Of a DNA stretch of 64,000 nucleotides, positions 25,392 to 34,571 are shown piece by piece; the first letter of the stretch is position 1; every line of letters starts with the position of its first letter. A program made the position numbers and the translations under genes. The DNA is from Aquabacterium sp029268225. Its GTDB lineage: Bacteria; Pseudomonadota; Gammaproteobacteria; Burkholderiales; Burkholderiaceae_C. A model generated the notes under the pieces. It made no database searches, was not told the DNA's origin, and was given only the letters and a program-made list of their open reading frames with translations. The stretch spans positions 22,043 to 86,042 of the forward strand of contig NZ_JBBEYB010000013.1 of assembly GCF_037482285.1 (NCBI RefSeq), read 5' to 3'.

Positions 25392-26561
25392 ATGATCCGC
25401 CCCACCGCTCCCTCCTCCGCGCCTGGCGCCTTGCTGGCCGTGTTCGCCCTGGCCCTGCTGTGCCTGTCCGGCCCCTTCGCCCTCCTGATGGTCGATCCGG
25501 GTGACTATGTGCTGCAGCCCCGGGCCTGGTGGCAAGCCGACAGCGTGGCCGCGCAGGTGCTGCAACTCGGTACCGCGCTGTGCCTGCTCGCCGCGGCCGT
25601 GCTGGCCCTGCGTCCCACGCCGGGGCGCCTCCGCAACGCGGTGCTCACCACCCTGGCACTGGCCGGTGCCCTCGGTCTCATCGCACTCGCGCCGACCGAC
25701 GAAAGCCGTGTGCCCGGTCACGCCTACTGGTTGGCCACGCTGGCCCTGATGCTGTTGGCCGTGGTCACCGTCCAGCGCGTTGCCGCGCTGCCCCTGCCGC
25801 GCTGGCTGGCCCCCCTCACAGCCGGTCTGTTCGGCCTGTGGATGCTGCTGCTGTGGGAGCAACTGGTCACCGCCTTCGCCGTGCCCCGCGTGCTGCTGCC
25901 GCCGCCCTCGGCGGTCGTGCTGGCCCTGTGGGAACATGCCGCCACGCTGTGGGGCGATCTGGTACAAACCGTCGGCAAAGCCGTGCTGATCGGCTATGCG
26001 CTGGGCTGTGGCCTGGGCGTGCTCACCGGCATCGCCATCGACCGCCTGCCCTTCCTGCAACGCGGCCTGCTGCCGGTGGCCTCGCTCACCAGCACCATCC
26101 CGCTGGTCGGCATCGCCCCCATCGCGGTGATGTGGTTCGGCTTCGACTGGCCCTCCAAAGCCGCCGTCATCGTGCTGATGACCTTCTTCCCGACCCTGGT
26201 CAGCACCCTGGCCGGCCTGGGCGCGGCGGGCAAGCTCGAACGCGAGCTGATGCACTCGTATGCCGCCAGCTACCGCCGCACCCTGCTCGACCTGCGCCTG
26301 CCCGTGGCACTGCCCTTCATCTTCAATGCCCTGAAGGTCAACGCCACCCTGGCCCTGATCGGCGCCATCGTGGCCGAGTTCTTCGGCTCGCCCACGCAGG
26401 GTCTGGGCTTTCGCATCTCCACCGAAGCCTCACGCATGAACATGCCCCTGGTCTGGGCCACCATCGTCGTGGCCAGCGCGGTCGGCATGCTCGCCTACAG
26501 CGCCCTGAGCCGCCTGGAGCGACGCGTCAATTTCTGGCACCCCTCGGTGCGTTCCGCCTGA
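25392..26561 (+). CDS. ABC transporter permease with extra N-terminal membrane helices
   Basis: The 389-residue product has a BPD_transp_1 permease domain in its C-terminal 230 residues, with the coupling loop near HSYAASYRRTLLDLRLP. It also has about 130 added N-terminal residues that form three or four further hydrophobic segments. The extension makes it larger than typical SsuC/TauC permeases. It starts ten bases after the first permease. Close pattern similarity between the coupling loops suggests the two permeases arose by duplication. Confidence 0.85.
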   Translation: MIRPTAPSSAPGALLAVFALALLCLSGPFALLMVDPGDYVLQPRAWWQADSVAAQVLQLGTALCLLAAAVLALRPTPGRLRNAVLTTLALAGALGLIALAPTDESRVPGHAYWLATLALMLLAVVTVQRVAALPLPRWLAPLTAGLFGLWMLLLWEQLVTAFAVPRVLLPPPSAVVLALWEHAATLWGDLVQTVGKAVLIGYALGCGLGVLTGIAIDRLPFLQRGLLPVASLTSTIPLVGIAPIAVMWFGFDWPSKAAVIVLMTFFPTLVSTLAGLGAAGKLERELMHSYAASYRRTLLDLRLPVALPFIFNALKVNATLALIGAIVAEFFGSPTQGLGFRISTEASRMNMPLVWATIVVASAVGMLAYSALSRLERRVNFWHPSVRSA

Positions 26562-26595
26562 TTTTGTCCCACCCCTCGTCCTACAGGAGCTCTCG

Positions 26596-27603
26596 ATGAA
26601 CCGTCCTCTGTCTTCCACGTTCCGGCTGGCCCTGGTTGCGGCCGCCGCTGCCCTCAGTGTCGGGGCCCACGCCGCCGAAAAGGTCACCGTGCAGCTCAAG
26701 TGGGTGCCCCAGGCTCAGTTTGCGGGCTACTACGTCGCCCAGGCCAAGGGCTATTACAAAGAGGCGGGGCTGGACGTGACCATCAAGCCCGGCGGCACCG
26801 ATGTTTCACCCGTGCAGGTGCTCGCCGGCAAGTCCGCCGACGTCATCGTCAACTGGATGCCCGATGCCCTGGCCGCCCGTGAAAACGGCGTGCCCCTGGT
26901 CAACATCGCGCAGATCTTCGACAAGTCCGGGATGATGCTGACCTGCAAGAAGGCCAGCGGCGTCAACAGCCCCAAGGACCTCAAGGGCAAGACCCTGGGC
27001 GTCTGGTACGGCGGCAACGAATACCCCTTCCTGAGCTGGATGAGCAAGCTCGGCCTGCAACCGGGCAAGGACATCACCGTGCTCAAGCAGGGTTTCAACG
27101 TCGACCCGCTGCTGCAGAACCAGGCCGCCTGCATCTCCACCATGATCTACAACGAGTACTGGCAGGTGGTGGACGCGGGCGTCAAGCAGTCCGACCTGGT
27201 GACCTTTTTCTACCAGGACCAGGGCGTGGCCTCGCTGGAAGACGGCCTGTATGTGCTCGGCCCCAACCTGCGTGACAAGGCTTTTGTGGCCAAGATGGCC
27301 AAGTTCCTCAAGGCCAGCTTCAAGGGCTGGAACGACGCCGTGAAGAACCCCGCCGAAGCCGCCAAGATCGTCGTGGCCAACGACACCTCGGGCAGCGCCA
27401 GCCTGGCCGTGCAGACCCGCCAGATGGAGAACGTGGCCAAGCTGATCAGCAACGCCAACACCCCGAAGATGGGCTACCTGGACCCGGCCGCGTACGAGCG
27501 CACCATCAAGGTTCTGATGGCCGGCGGCAGCGCCCCCGTCATCAAGAAGGACCCCGGCAAGGCCGCCATGACCCACCTGGTGTGGGAGCAGGCGGCAAAA
27601 TAA
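26596..27603 (+). CDS. ABC transporter substrate-binding protein (NMT1/THI5-like)
   Basis: The 335-residue protein has a cleavable signal peptide ending near AHA-AEKVT (about residue 27) and then an NMT1/THI5-like periplasmic binding domain that begins VQLKWVPQAQFAGYYVAQAKGYYKEAGLDV. This family binds pyrimidine-like ligands such as HMP and also other small molecules. A tandem position with RutR-like control and pyrimidine catabolic genes suggests uracil or thymine. TACAGGAGC lies upstream of the ATG. Confidence 0.86.
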   Translation: MNRPLSSTFRLALVAAAAALSVGAHAAEKVTVQLKWVPQAQFAGYYVAQAKGYYKEAGLDVTIKPGGTDVSPVQVLAGKSADVIVNWMPDALAARENGVPLVNIAQIFDKSGMMLTCKKASGVNSPKDLKGKTLGVWYGGNEYPFLSWMSKLGLQPGKDITVLKQGFNVDPLLQNQAACISTMIYNEYWQVVDAGVKQSDLVTFFYQDQGVASLEDGLYVLGPNLRDKAFVAKMAKFLKASFKGWNDAVKNPAEAAKIVVANDTSGSASLAVQTRQMENVAKLISNANTPKMGYLDPAAYERTIKVLMAGGSAPVIKKDPGKAAMTHLVWEQAAK

Positions 27604-27607
27604 GGGC

Positions 27608-28234
27608 ATGAACCGCAGCACGCCCACCTCCCGACGCCAGACCCGACAGGTCAACGAGTCCGTGATCTTGCGTGCTGCGGAGCGGGTCTTTGCCCGCGCC
27701 GGCTTCGAAGGGGCCACCATGGCCGACATCGCCAACGAAGCCGGTCTGCCCAAGGCCAATCTGCACTACTACTTCGGGGCCAAACGCGCGCTCTACCGCG
27801 CCGTGCTCGACGCGGTGCTGCACGACTGGCTCGCCCCGCTCGACGCCATCACGCCCGAGGCCGATCCACGCACGGCGCTGTGCCGCTACATCGAGCTGAA
27901 GATGGCCCTGGCCGCCGAGCGCCCACACGCCTCCCGCGTGTTCGCCAATGAACTGCTGCACGGCGCGCCCGTCGTGCTCGACCTGCTGCGCACCGACCTG
28001 CGTCAACAGGTGCTGGCCAAGGCCGCCGTCATCGACGGCTGGATCGCCGCCGGGCGCATGGCCCCGGTGGACAGCGTCCACCTCTTCTTCACCATCTGGG
28101 CGGCCACCCAGACCTATGCCGACTTCGACGTGCAAATCCACGCTGTGCTCGGCACCGAGCCCAACCCGGCCACCGACACCCCGCGCGCCACCGCGCACGT
28201 CACCAGCCTGATCCTGCGCGGCTGCGGCCTCTGA
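27608..28234 (+). CDS. TetR family regulator, RutR-like
   Basis: The 208-residue protein has an N-terminal TetR helix-turn-helix (AERVFARAGFEGATMADIANEAGLPKANLHYYFG) and a C-terminal ligand domain resembling RutR, the E. coli uracil/thymine sensor. It starts four bases after the binding-protein gene and so shares its transcript. Palindromes of RutR type lie before the importer operon and before preT, and both are probably its targets. Release by uracil or thymine is expected from RutR but not shown here. Confidence 0.82.
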   Translation: MNRSTPTSRRQTRQVNESVILRAAERVFARAGFEGATMADIANEAGLPKANLHYYFGAKRALYRAVLDAVLHDWLAPLDAITPEADPRTALCRYIELKMALAAERPHASRVFANELLHGAPVVLDLLRTDLRQQVLAKAAVIDGWIAAGRMAPVDSVHLFFTIWAATQTYADFDVQIHAVLGTEPNPATDTPRATAHVTSLILRGCGL

Positions 28235-28258
28235 GCCGCAGCAAGTCGCTCACGCGAC

Positions 28259-28280
28259 GCCCCTCACCAGCCCGAGGGGC
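28259..28280. terminator. hairpin between convergent genes
   Basis: Arms GCCCCTC and GAGGGGC form a seven-pair stem between the convergent tetR and amidohydrolase stops. No T-tract follows on either strand, so termination strength is uncertain. Confidence 0.35.
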
Positions 28281-28285
28281 TCCGC

Positions 28286-29554
28286 TCACACCACGCCTGC
28301 GCGGTCCAGCATCGCGTGCAGCAGCACATTGCAGCCGGCTTCCAGGTGGGCCGGCTGGGCATCCTCGATCTCGTTGTGGCTGATGCCGTCCTTGCAGGGC
28401 ACAAAGATCATGCCGGCCGGCGCCAAGCGCGCCACGTACACCGCATCGTGCCCGGCCCCGGACACGCAGGGCATGTGCGAGTAGCCCAGCGCCTGCGTGG
28501 CCCGACGCACCGCCGCCACGCAACCCGCCTCGAAGGGCACCGCGGGGTAATGCGAGACCTCCTCGATCTCCACCTTCAACCCGCTCTCTTCGGCCACCGC
28601 CGCCGCAAAGGCGCGGATCTCTGCGTCCATCTGGTCCAGCAGCTCGTTGCTGACATTGCGCAGGTCCATCGAAAACTTCACCCGCCCCGGGATCACGTTG
28701 CGGCTGTTGGGGTGCACCTGCACCATGCCCACCGTGCCGCGGCCGTGCGGCTGGTGGTCCATGGCGACGGCCACCACCTCCTGCATGATGCGCGTGGCCA
28801 CCTGCAAGGCATCCTGACGCAGCCCCATTGGGGTCGGGCCGGCGTGCGCCTCCATGCCCGTCACCGTGCAGTCGTACCAGCGGATGCCCAGCACCGCCTC
28901 CACCACGCCGATGGTGATGCCATGGTCCTCCAGCACCGGCCCCTGCTCGATGTGGGCCTCGAAGTAAGCCCCCACCGGATGCTGGCCCGGCACCTCGTCG
29001 CCGATGTAGCCGATGCGGGCCAGCTCGTCTTTCACGGTGTGGCCCTCGGTGTCCTGCGCCGCGTAGGCATGCTCCAGCGAAAAGGCGTTGGCGAACACGC
29101 CCGAGCCCATCATCACCGGCACAAAGCGCGAGCCTTCTTCATTGGTCCAGAACGCCACCTCGATCGGCGCCTCGGTCTCGATGCCAAGGTCATTGAGCGT
29201 GCGCACCACCTCCAGGCCCGCCAGCACCCCATAGTTGCCATCGAACTTGCCACCGGTCGGCTGTGTGTCGATGTGGCTGCCCGTCATGATCGGGGGCAGG
29301 GCGTTGTTGCGTCCCGCCCGCCGCATGAAGACATTGCCGATCTGGTCCACCGTCACCGTCATGCCAGCCTCGCGGGCCCAGCCCACCACCAGATCCCGCC
29401 CCTGCCGGTCCAGCTCGGTCAAGGCCAGGCGGCACACGCCGCCCTTGGGCGTGGCACCGATCTCGGCCAGGCGCATCAACGAGGCCCACAAGCGGCCCCC
29501 ATTCACCCGCACCTGGCTCACATCCGCGTGCGTTGCCGTGTTCATGCTGTGCAT
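28286..29554 (-). CDS. M20 amidohydrolase, probable N-carbamoyl-beta-alanine amidase (beta-ureidopropionase)
   Basis: The 422-residue protein belongs to the hydantoinase/carbamoylase group of family M20. Metal ligands are visible in GSHIDTQPTGGKFDGNYG and in the TNEEGSRF motif, with a further histidine in the C-terminal AGHDA segment. It should cleave N-carbamoyl-beta-alanine to beta-alanine, CO2 and ammonium, the last step of reductive pyrimidine breakdown. Allantoate or L-carbamoylase activity is the main alternative. It follows hydA by 15 bases on the same strand, which supports the pyrimidine role. Confidence 0.87.
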   Translation of the reverse strand: MHSMNTATHADVSQVRVNGGRLWASLMRLAEIGATPKGGVCRLALTELDRQGRDLVVGWAREAGMTVTVDQIGNVFMRRAGRNNALPPIMTGSHIDTQPTGGKFDGNYGVLAGLEVVRTLNDLGIETEAPIEVAFWTNEEGSRFVPVMMGSGVFANAFSLEHAYAAQDTEGHTVKDELARIGYIGDEVPGQHPVGAYFEAHIEQGPVLEDHGITIGVVEAVLGIRWYDCTVTGMEAHAGPTPMGLRQDALQVATRIMQEVVAVAMDHQPHGRGTVGMVQVHPNSRNVIPGRVKFSMDLRNVSNELLDQMDAEIRAFAAAVAEESGLKVEIEEVSHYPAVPFEAGCVAAVRRATQALGYSHMPCVSGAGHDAVYVARLAPAGMIFVPCKDGISHNEIEDAQPAHLEAGCNVLLHAMLDRAGVV

Positions 29555-29569
29555 CTCTCTCCCTCCCGT

Positions 29570-31036
29570 TCAGATCGTGGCGCGTGCCACCGCTTGCGGT
29601 GCCGCCAGCGCCGCCTTGCGCGACAAGGCATCGAACACCGGCCCAAACGCTGGTCGCTTCACATAGCGCCCCTGGCCGGGCTCGGCGCGCAAATCGCCCC
29701 GCACATAGGCCAGGCGCCCGCCACTGAGCGTGTGCGTCGGCACCCCGCGCACCGTGCGCCCCTCAAAGATGTTGAAGTCGCCCTTCGAGTGCTGGGTCGC
29801 CACCGACAGCGCCTTGCTGGCCGCCGGGTCCCACACCACGAGGTCGGCATCCGCGCCCACCGCCACGCAACCCTTGCGCGGGTACAGGTTGAACAGCTTG
29901 GCCGCATTGGCCGAGGTGACGGCCACGAACTCCGACGGCGTCAAGCGCCCCGTGTTGACGCCGGCGTCCCAGATCACACTCAGGCGCTCCTCCACCCCGC
30001 CCGTGCCATTGGGGATCTTGCTGAAGTCCAGGCGCCCCATGGCCTTCTGGGCCGCACAGAAGGTGCAGTGGTCCGTCGCCGTCGTGTGCAGATGCCCCGC
30101 CTGCAGGCCGCGCCACAGCGCCGCCTGGTGTTCGGGCGCACGAAACGGCGGGCTCATCACATGCGCCGCCGCCACGTTGAAGTCCGGATGCCGGTACACG
30201 CTGTCGTCGATCACCAGGTGCCCGGCCAGCACCTCGCCATACACCCGCTGCCCCCGCGCTCGCGCCCGGGCAATCGCCTCGGCCGACTCCGCACACGACA
30301 CATGCACCACATAGATCGGCACATTGAGCACATCGGCGATCGCGATCGCGCGCTGCGCCGCCTCGGCCTCCACCGCCGGCGGGCGTGACAGCGGGTGCGC
30401 CTCCGGCCCGGTCAGCCCCTGCGCCTTCATCTCCTGCTGCAGCAGGAACACCAGCTCGCCGTTTTCCGCATGCACCGTGGGCATCGCCCCCAGCTCCAGC
30501 GCCCGCCGGAAGCTGTTCACCAGCGTCTCGTCGTCGGCCATGATGGCGTTCTTGTAGGCCATGAAATGCTTGAAGCTGTTCACGCCCTCGTCCTGCACCA
30601 GCGCGCCCATGTCCCGCCGCACCGACTCGTCCCACCACGTGATCGCCACGTGAAAGCCATAGTCCGCCGCCGCCTTCTCGGCCCAGCCCCGCCACGTGCG
30701 GTAGGCGTCCATCAAGGGCTGCTTCGGGTCGGGGATCACGAAGTCGATGATGCTCGTCGTGCCCCCCGCCAGCCCGGCGGCGGTCCCGGTGAAGAAGTCA
30801 TCGGCCGTCACCGTGCCCATGAAAGGCAGTTGCATGTGCGTGTGCGGGTCGATCCCGCCCGGCATCACATACTGCCCGCCCGCGTCGATCACCTCGGCGC
30901 CCACGGGCACGTCCAGGTCCTCGCCCACCGCCGCGATCACCCCGTCCACGCACAGCACATCGGCCGTGCGCTCCCCATCGGCATTGACCACTGTGCCACC
31001 ACGGATCCACACCGCCGGCTGCTTTGCTGTCGTCAT
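29570..31036 (-). CDS. hydA: dihydropyrimidinase
   Basis: The 488-residue protein is a cyclic amidohydrolase of normal dihydropyrimidinase length. It has the metal site DPHTHMQLP, a carboxylated lysine candidate in GVNSFKHFMAYKN and later histidines in VHAENGEL and VVHVSC. It opens dihydrouracil or dihydrothymine to N-carbamoyl-beta-amino acids. It lies between preA and the carbamoylase gene in an apparent preT-preA-hydA-amidase operon. Gaps of 15-28 bases support co-transcription. Confidence 0.93.
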   Translation of the reverse strand: MTTAKQPAVWIRGGTVVNADGERTADVLCVDGVIAAVGEDLDVPVGAEVIDAGGQYVMPGGIDPHTHMQLPFMGTVTADDFFTGTAAGLAGGTTSIIDFVIPDPKQPLMDAYRTWRGWAEKAAADYGFHVAITWWDESVRRDMGALVQDEGVNSFKHFMAYKNAIMADDETLVNSFRRALELGAMPTVHAENGELVFLLQQEMKAQGLTGPEAHPLSRPPAVEAEAAQRAIAIADVLNVPIYVVHVSCAESAEAIARARARGQRVYGEVLAGHLVIDDSVYRHPDFNVAAAHVMSPPFRAPEHQAALWRGLQAGHLHTTATDHCTFCAAQKAMGRLDFSKIPNGTGGVEERLSVIWDAGVNTGRLTPSEFVAVTSANAAKLFNLYPRKGCVAVGADADLVVWDPAASKALSVATQHSKGDFNIFEGRTVRGVPTHTLSGGRLAYVRGDLRAEPGQGRYVKRPAFGPVFDALSRKAALAAPQAVARATI

Positions 31037-31063
31037 CGCACTCTCCTTGCGGACGGGGCCGCC

Positions 31064-32365
31064 TCAAACGGTCGCCATCGGGTTGTTCGGGTGGGCCAGC
31101 CAGTTGCGCGGCTCGGCCGGCACCGGCTCACCGGTGCGCAGGTCCACCTCACCGGGCGCCAGGTGCCGCAAGGTGATGCACTCCTCGACCGGACAGACCG
31201 ACACGCACAGGTTGCAGCCCACGCACTCCTCTTCTTTGACTTCGAAGTGGCGCACGCCGTCCTTCATCGCCGTGATCGCCTGGTGCGAGGTGTCTTCGCA
31301 CACCACATGGCAACGCCCGCAGCTGATGCACTTGTCCTGGTCGATCACCGCCTTGGACACATGGTTCAGGTTGAGGAACTTCCAGTCCGTCACCGTCGGC
31401 ACCGCACGCCCCACCAGCTCGTCGAGCTTCTGCACGCCCATCTCATCCATGTAGTTGGACAAGCCGCTGCACAGGTCTTCCACGATCTTGAAGCCATGCA
31501 CCATCGCCGCCGTGCACACCTGCACGGTGCCCGCGCCCAGCGCGATGAAGTCCAGCGCATCGCGCCACGTGCTCACCCCGCCGATGCCCGAGATCGGCAA
31601 GCCACGGGTCTCCGCCGTGCGCGCGATCTCCGCCACCATGTTCAGCGCGATCGGCTTGACCGCCGGCCCGCAGTAGCCGCCGTGCGAGCCCATGCCCGCC
31701 GTGCTCGGCACCATCGTCAAGGTCGCCGGGTCCACCCCCATGATGGAGTTGATCGTGTTGATCAGCGACACCGCATCGGCCCCGCCGCGCTTGGCCGCCT
31801 GCGAGGGCTGGCGGATGTCGGCGATGTTGGGCGTCAGCTTCACGATCACCGGCAGGCGGCTGTACTGCTTGCACCACGCCGTGACCATCTCGATGTACTC
31901 GGGCACCTGGCCCACGGCCGCGCCCATGCCGCGCTCGCTCATGCCATGCGGACAGCCGAAGTTCAGCTCGATGCCATCGGCCCCGGTGTCCTCCACCCGC
32001 GGCAAGATGGCACGCCACGACGCCTCGTTGCACGGCACCATCAGCGACACCACCATCGCCCGGTCCGGCCAGTCCTTCTTCACCTGCGTGATCTCGGCCA
32101 GGTTCAGCGCCAAAGGCCGGTCCGAGATCAGCTCGATGTTGTTGAAGCCCAGCACCTTGCGATCCGGCGACAACAGCGTGCTGTAGCGCGGCCCGTTCAC
32201 GTTGACCACCGGCGGGTCTTCACCCAGCGTCTTCCACACCACGCCGCCCCAGCCCGCCTCGAACGCGCGGATCACATTGGTGGCCTTGTCGGTCGGCGGC
32301 GCCGAGGCCAGCCAGAAGGGATTCGGGCTGTGAATGCCCACGAAATTGCTGCGCAGATCGGCCAT
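31064..32365 (-). CDS. preA: NAD-dependent dihydropyrimidine dehydrogenase subunit PreA
   Basis: The 433-residue protein has a dihydroorotate-dehydrogenase-like FMN barrel and a C-terminal pair of 4Fe-4S motifs (CISCGRCHVVCED and CVGCNLCVSVCPVEEC). Together with PreT it reduces uracil and thymine to the dihydro forms using NADH. The ATG at 32365 has GGAG upstream and follows the preT stop by two bases; a TTG two codons earlier is less likely. The gene is the second in the catabolic operon. Confidence 0.93.
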   Translation of the reverse strand: MADLRSNFVGIHSPNPFWLASAPPTDKATNVIRAFEAGWGGVVWKTLGEDPPVVNVNGPRYSTLLSPDRKVLGFNNIELISDRPLALNLAEITQVKKDWPDRAMVVSLMVPCNEASWRAILPRVEDTGADGIELNFGCPHGMSERGMGAAVGQVPEYIEMVTAWCKQYSRLPVIVKLTPNIADIRQPSQAAKRGGADAVSLINTINSIMGVDPATLTMVPSTAGMGSHGGYCGPAVKPIALNMVAEIARTAETRGLPISGIGGVSTWRDALDFIALGAGTVQVCTAAMVHGFKIVEDLCSGLSNYMDEMGVQKLDELVGRAVPTVTDWKFLNLNHVSKAVIDQDKCISCGRCHVVCEDTSHQAITAMKDGVRHFEVKEEECVGCNLCVSVCPVEECITLRHLAPGEVDLRTGEPVPAEPRNWLAHPNNPMATV

Positions 32366-32367
32366 GA

Positions 32368-33729
32368 TCAAGACTCCGCTTGGAAGGATGCGTGGATGCC
32401 CAAGGCGGCCTGCTTGCCCGCCTCAACCGCTTCAACCGTCAGGTCGCGCCCGCCCGTGCAGGCATCGCCGCCCGCCCAGATGCCCGGCAGCGACGTGCGC
32501 CCCTGCGCATCGACCACGATCCGGCCATCGCGCAAGAACAAGCCCGACGTCGTCCAGGGCGCCTCCTCCAGTCGCTGCCCAATCGCCTTGAGCACCATGT
32601 CGGCGGGCAGCGTCACATGCTCCCCGGTGGGGCCCCAGCGTCCGTCACCCAGGTCCTGTTGACAGGCAAAGCGCACCCCGCACACCGCCCCGCTTTCGCC
32701 CAGCAGGGTTTCCGGCGCCAGGCCATGGCGAATCGTCACGCCGTTGGTCTGCGCCCAGGCCTGCTCCACCTGTGACGCCGACATCGCCTCCGGCCCACGC
32801 CGGTACACGATGCTCACCTCTTCGGCGCCCAGCAGTTTTGCCTGCACCGCGGCGTCCACCGCCGTCATGCCGCCGCCAATCACCAGCACACGCCGGCCGA
32901 TCGGCAGCGTGGCCCAATCTGACGATTGACGCAGGCGCGCAATGAAGTCCACCGCGTCTTCCACCCCGGCCAGGCTCTCCTCGCCCGCCAGGCCCAGTTG
33001 ACGCACGTCCCCCAGGCCCACGCCCAGGAACACGGCATCGTGGTGTTCCGACAAGGCCTGCAACTGCGCGACCGTCTCGATGCGCACCCCCGTCTGCACC
33101 GTGATGCCGCCCACGCTCAACAACCACGCGACCTCGCGCTGCGCGAAGTCACCCGCCGTCTTGTAGCTGGCCAGCCCATACTCATTGAGCCCGCCCAGCT
33201 TGTCGTGGGCGTCGATCAGCGTCACCGCGTGGCCTTGCACCGCCAAGGTGTGCGCACAGGCCAGGCCGGCCGGGCCGGCGCCCACCACCGCCACCTTGCG
33301 CCCGGTGTCCGGCGCCCGTGTGAACACCGGCGCAGCGCCTTCCTTCATCACCGCGTCCACCGCGTAGCGCTGCAGCCGCCCGATCTCCACCGCCTTGCCT
33401 TGCTGCGTCTGGCGCACACACACGGCCTCGCACAGCTCTTCGGTCGGACACACCCGTGCGCACATGCCACCCAGCGGGTTGGCCGACAAGATCGCCTGCG
33501 CCGCCCCCCGCACATTCCCATCGGCAATGCGGTGGATGAAGCTCGGCACATCGATGCCGGTGGGGCAGGCCGTCTGACACGGCGCGTCGAAACAATACAG
33601 ACAGCGCTCGGCTTCGATCACCGCCTGCATGGGCGTCAAAGCGGGCGTCTCGGCCGCCTGCAGCCGCTGCGCATACGCCGCTGTAGGCAGACGCCCCGGC
33701 TGGACATCGTGGAAGGGACTCTCGGACAC
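32368..33729 (-). CDS. preT: NAD-dependent dihydropyrimidine dehydrogenase subunit PreT
   Basis: The 453-residue protein resembles the GltD-like FAD subunit. It has N-terminal Fe-S cysteines (CLYCFDAPCQTACPTGID and MCARVCPTEELCEAVC), an FAD-binding fold GAGPAGLACAHTLA and an NAD(P)H-binding fold VIGGGMTAVDAAVQA. It passes electrons from NADH to PreA. It begins with GTG, with AAGGAG nine bases upstream. It is the first gene of the pyrimidine catabolic operon and is preceded by a perfect RutR-like palindrome. Confidence 0.92.
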   Translation of the reverse strand: MSESPFHDVQPGRLPTAAYAQRLQAAETPALTPMQAVIEAERCLYCFDAPCQTACPTGIDVPSFIHRIADGNVRGAAQAILSANPLGGMCARVCPTEELCEAVCVRQTQQGKAVEIGRLQRYAVDAVMKEGAAPVFTRAPDTGRKVAVVGAGPAGLACAHTLAVQGHAVTLIDAHDKLGGLNEYGLASYKTAGDFAQREVAWLLSVGGITVQTGVRIETVAQLQALSEHHDAVFLGVGLGDVRQLGLAGEESLAGVEDAVDFIARLRQSSDWATLPIGRRVLVIGGGMTAVDAAVQAKLLGAEEVSIVYRRGPEAMSASQVEQAWAQTNGVTIRHGLAPETLLGESGAVCGVRFACQQDLGDGRWGPTGEHVTLPADMVLKAIGQRLEEAPWTTSGLFLRDGRIVVDAQGRTSLPGIWAGGDACTGGRDLTVEAVEAGKQAALGIHASFQAES

Positions 33730-33750
33730 GGTGGGTTCTCCTTGCTCGAC

Positions 33751-33772
33751 AACCTGACCAAATGGTCAGGTT
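33751..33772 (-). promoter_or_regulatory. perfect RutR-like operator upstream of preT
   Basis: Ten-base arms AACCTGACCA and TGGTCAGGTT flank a two-base AA centre, giving a perfect 10-2-10 palindrome. The core TGACCA-N2-TGGTCA is that of the E. coli RutR box. It sits 22-43 bases upstream of the preT start codon. Confidence 0.7.
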
Positions 33773-33848
33773 TGTGCAGAACCCATATGCTTAAACCGTG
33801 CCAGCGCTTTGTCGCTCGCCAGCGCACACCCACGGTGCAAAGCCCAAG

Positions 33849-33884
33849 AAAAAGGGCGCACCGGTGTTCAACACCAGCACGCCC
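33849..33884 (-). terminator. Rho-independent terminator of the peroxiredoxin gene
   Basis: On the minus strand a stem of about 15 pairs, including some G-T pairs (outer arms GGGCG / CGCCC), is followed by five T residues. It lies 56 bases after the peroxiredoxin stop and separates that gene from preT. Confidence 0.82.
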
Positions 33885-33939
33885 TCGGGGCATGAACCGG
33901 GCCACACGCGCCATCCCGGCGCATCCGGCCCCAGATCGA

Positions 33940-34446
33940 TCAACCCTGGATCTGCTTCAGCAAGGTCGCCGCATCGCTCACGGCATAGCCACCGCCTTGC
34001 TCGTCATTGAGTTGCGTCACCACACCGTCCTTGACCAGCATCGAGAAGCGACCGGAACGCAGACCCAGGCCCTTGGCGCTCAGGTCCAGCACCAGGCCCG
34101 TGGCCTTGGTGAACTCGGCGCTGCCGTCGGCCAGCATGCGCACCTTGCCGGCAGCCTGCAGCTCACGGCCCCAGGCGCCCATCACGAAGGCATCGTTCAC
34201 CGCCACACACCAGATCTCGTCGACCCCGGCGGCCTTGAACGCGTCGGCCGACGCGATGTAGCCGGGGGCATGCTGCACCGAGCACGTCGGCGTGAACGCG
34301 CCGGGCACGCCAAAGATGGCGATGGTCTTGCCGGCGGTCGCCTTGGCGACGTCCACCGGGTTGGGGCCGAGGCTGCAGCCTTCGGTCGCCACATCGATGT
34401 ACTCGAACAACGTGCCGCCCGGCAGCTTGTCACCCACTTTGATCAT
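33940..34446 (-). CDS. atypical 2-Cys (Prx5/type II) peroxiredoxin
   Basis: The 168-residue protein matches the Prx5 group in length. The peroxidatic cysteine lies in PGAFTPTCSVQHAPGY (about residue 48), with the PxxxTxxC motif. A second cysteine in DEIWCVAVND is in the place of the type II resolving cysteine. It reduces H2O2 or organic peroxides with glutaredoxin or thioredoxin. AGGAGA precedes the ATG at 34446. It lies just downstream of the S10 operon terminator and is transcribed separately. Confidence 0.9.
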   Translation of the reverse strand: MIKVGDKLPGGTLFEYIDVATEGCSLGPNPVDVAKATAGKTIAIFGVPGAFTPTCSVQHAPGYIASADAFKAAGVDEIWCVAVNDAFVMGAWGRELQAAGKVRMLADGSAEFTKATGLVLDLSAKGLGLRSGRFSMLVKDGVVTQLNDEQGGGYAVSDAATLLKQIQG

Positions 34447-34475
34447 GCGTCTCTCCTGAGAATCCAACAGACAAT

Positions 34476-34514
34476 AAAAAAACCGGCTGCCAGTATCACT
34501 GGACAACCGGTTTT
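34476..34514 (-). terminator. Rho-independent terminator of the S10 operon
   Basis: On the minus strand, arms AAAACCGG and CCGGTTTT, with further pairing inside (CCAGT / ACTGG), end in seven T residues. It lies 58 bases after rpsQ. No spc-operon gene follows in this window. Confidence 0.85.
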
Positions 34515-34571
34515 CGGCAGCCACACCGGGGCGGAAACCCCGGTGGCGGCGTGGCGATCAGATCACGAAGA

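Noticed and set aside
28316..32662. Two plus-strand open frames of about 690 and 755 codons
   Set aside because: They are antisense to the amidase, hydA, preA and preT genes and are Arg/His-rich without motifs.
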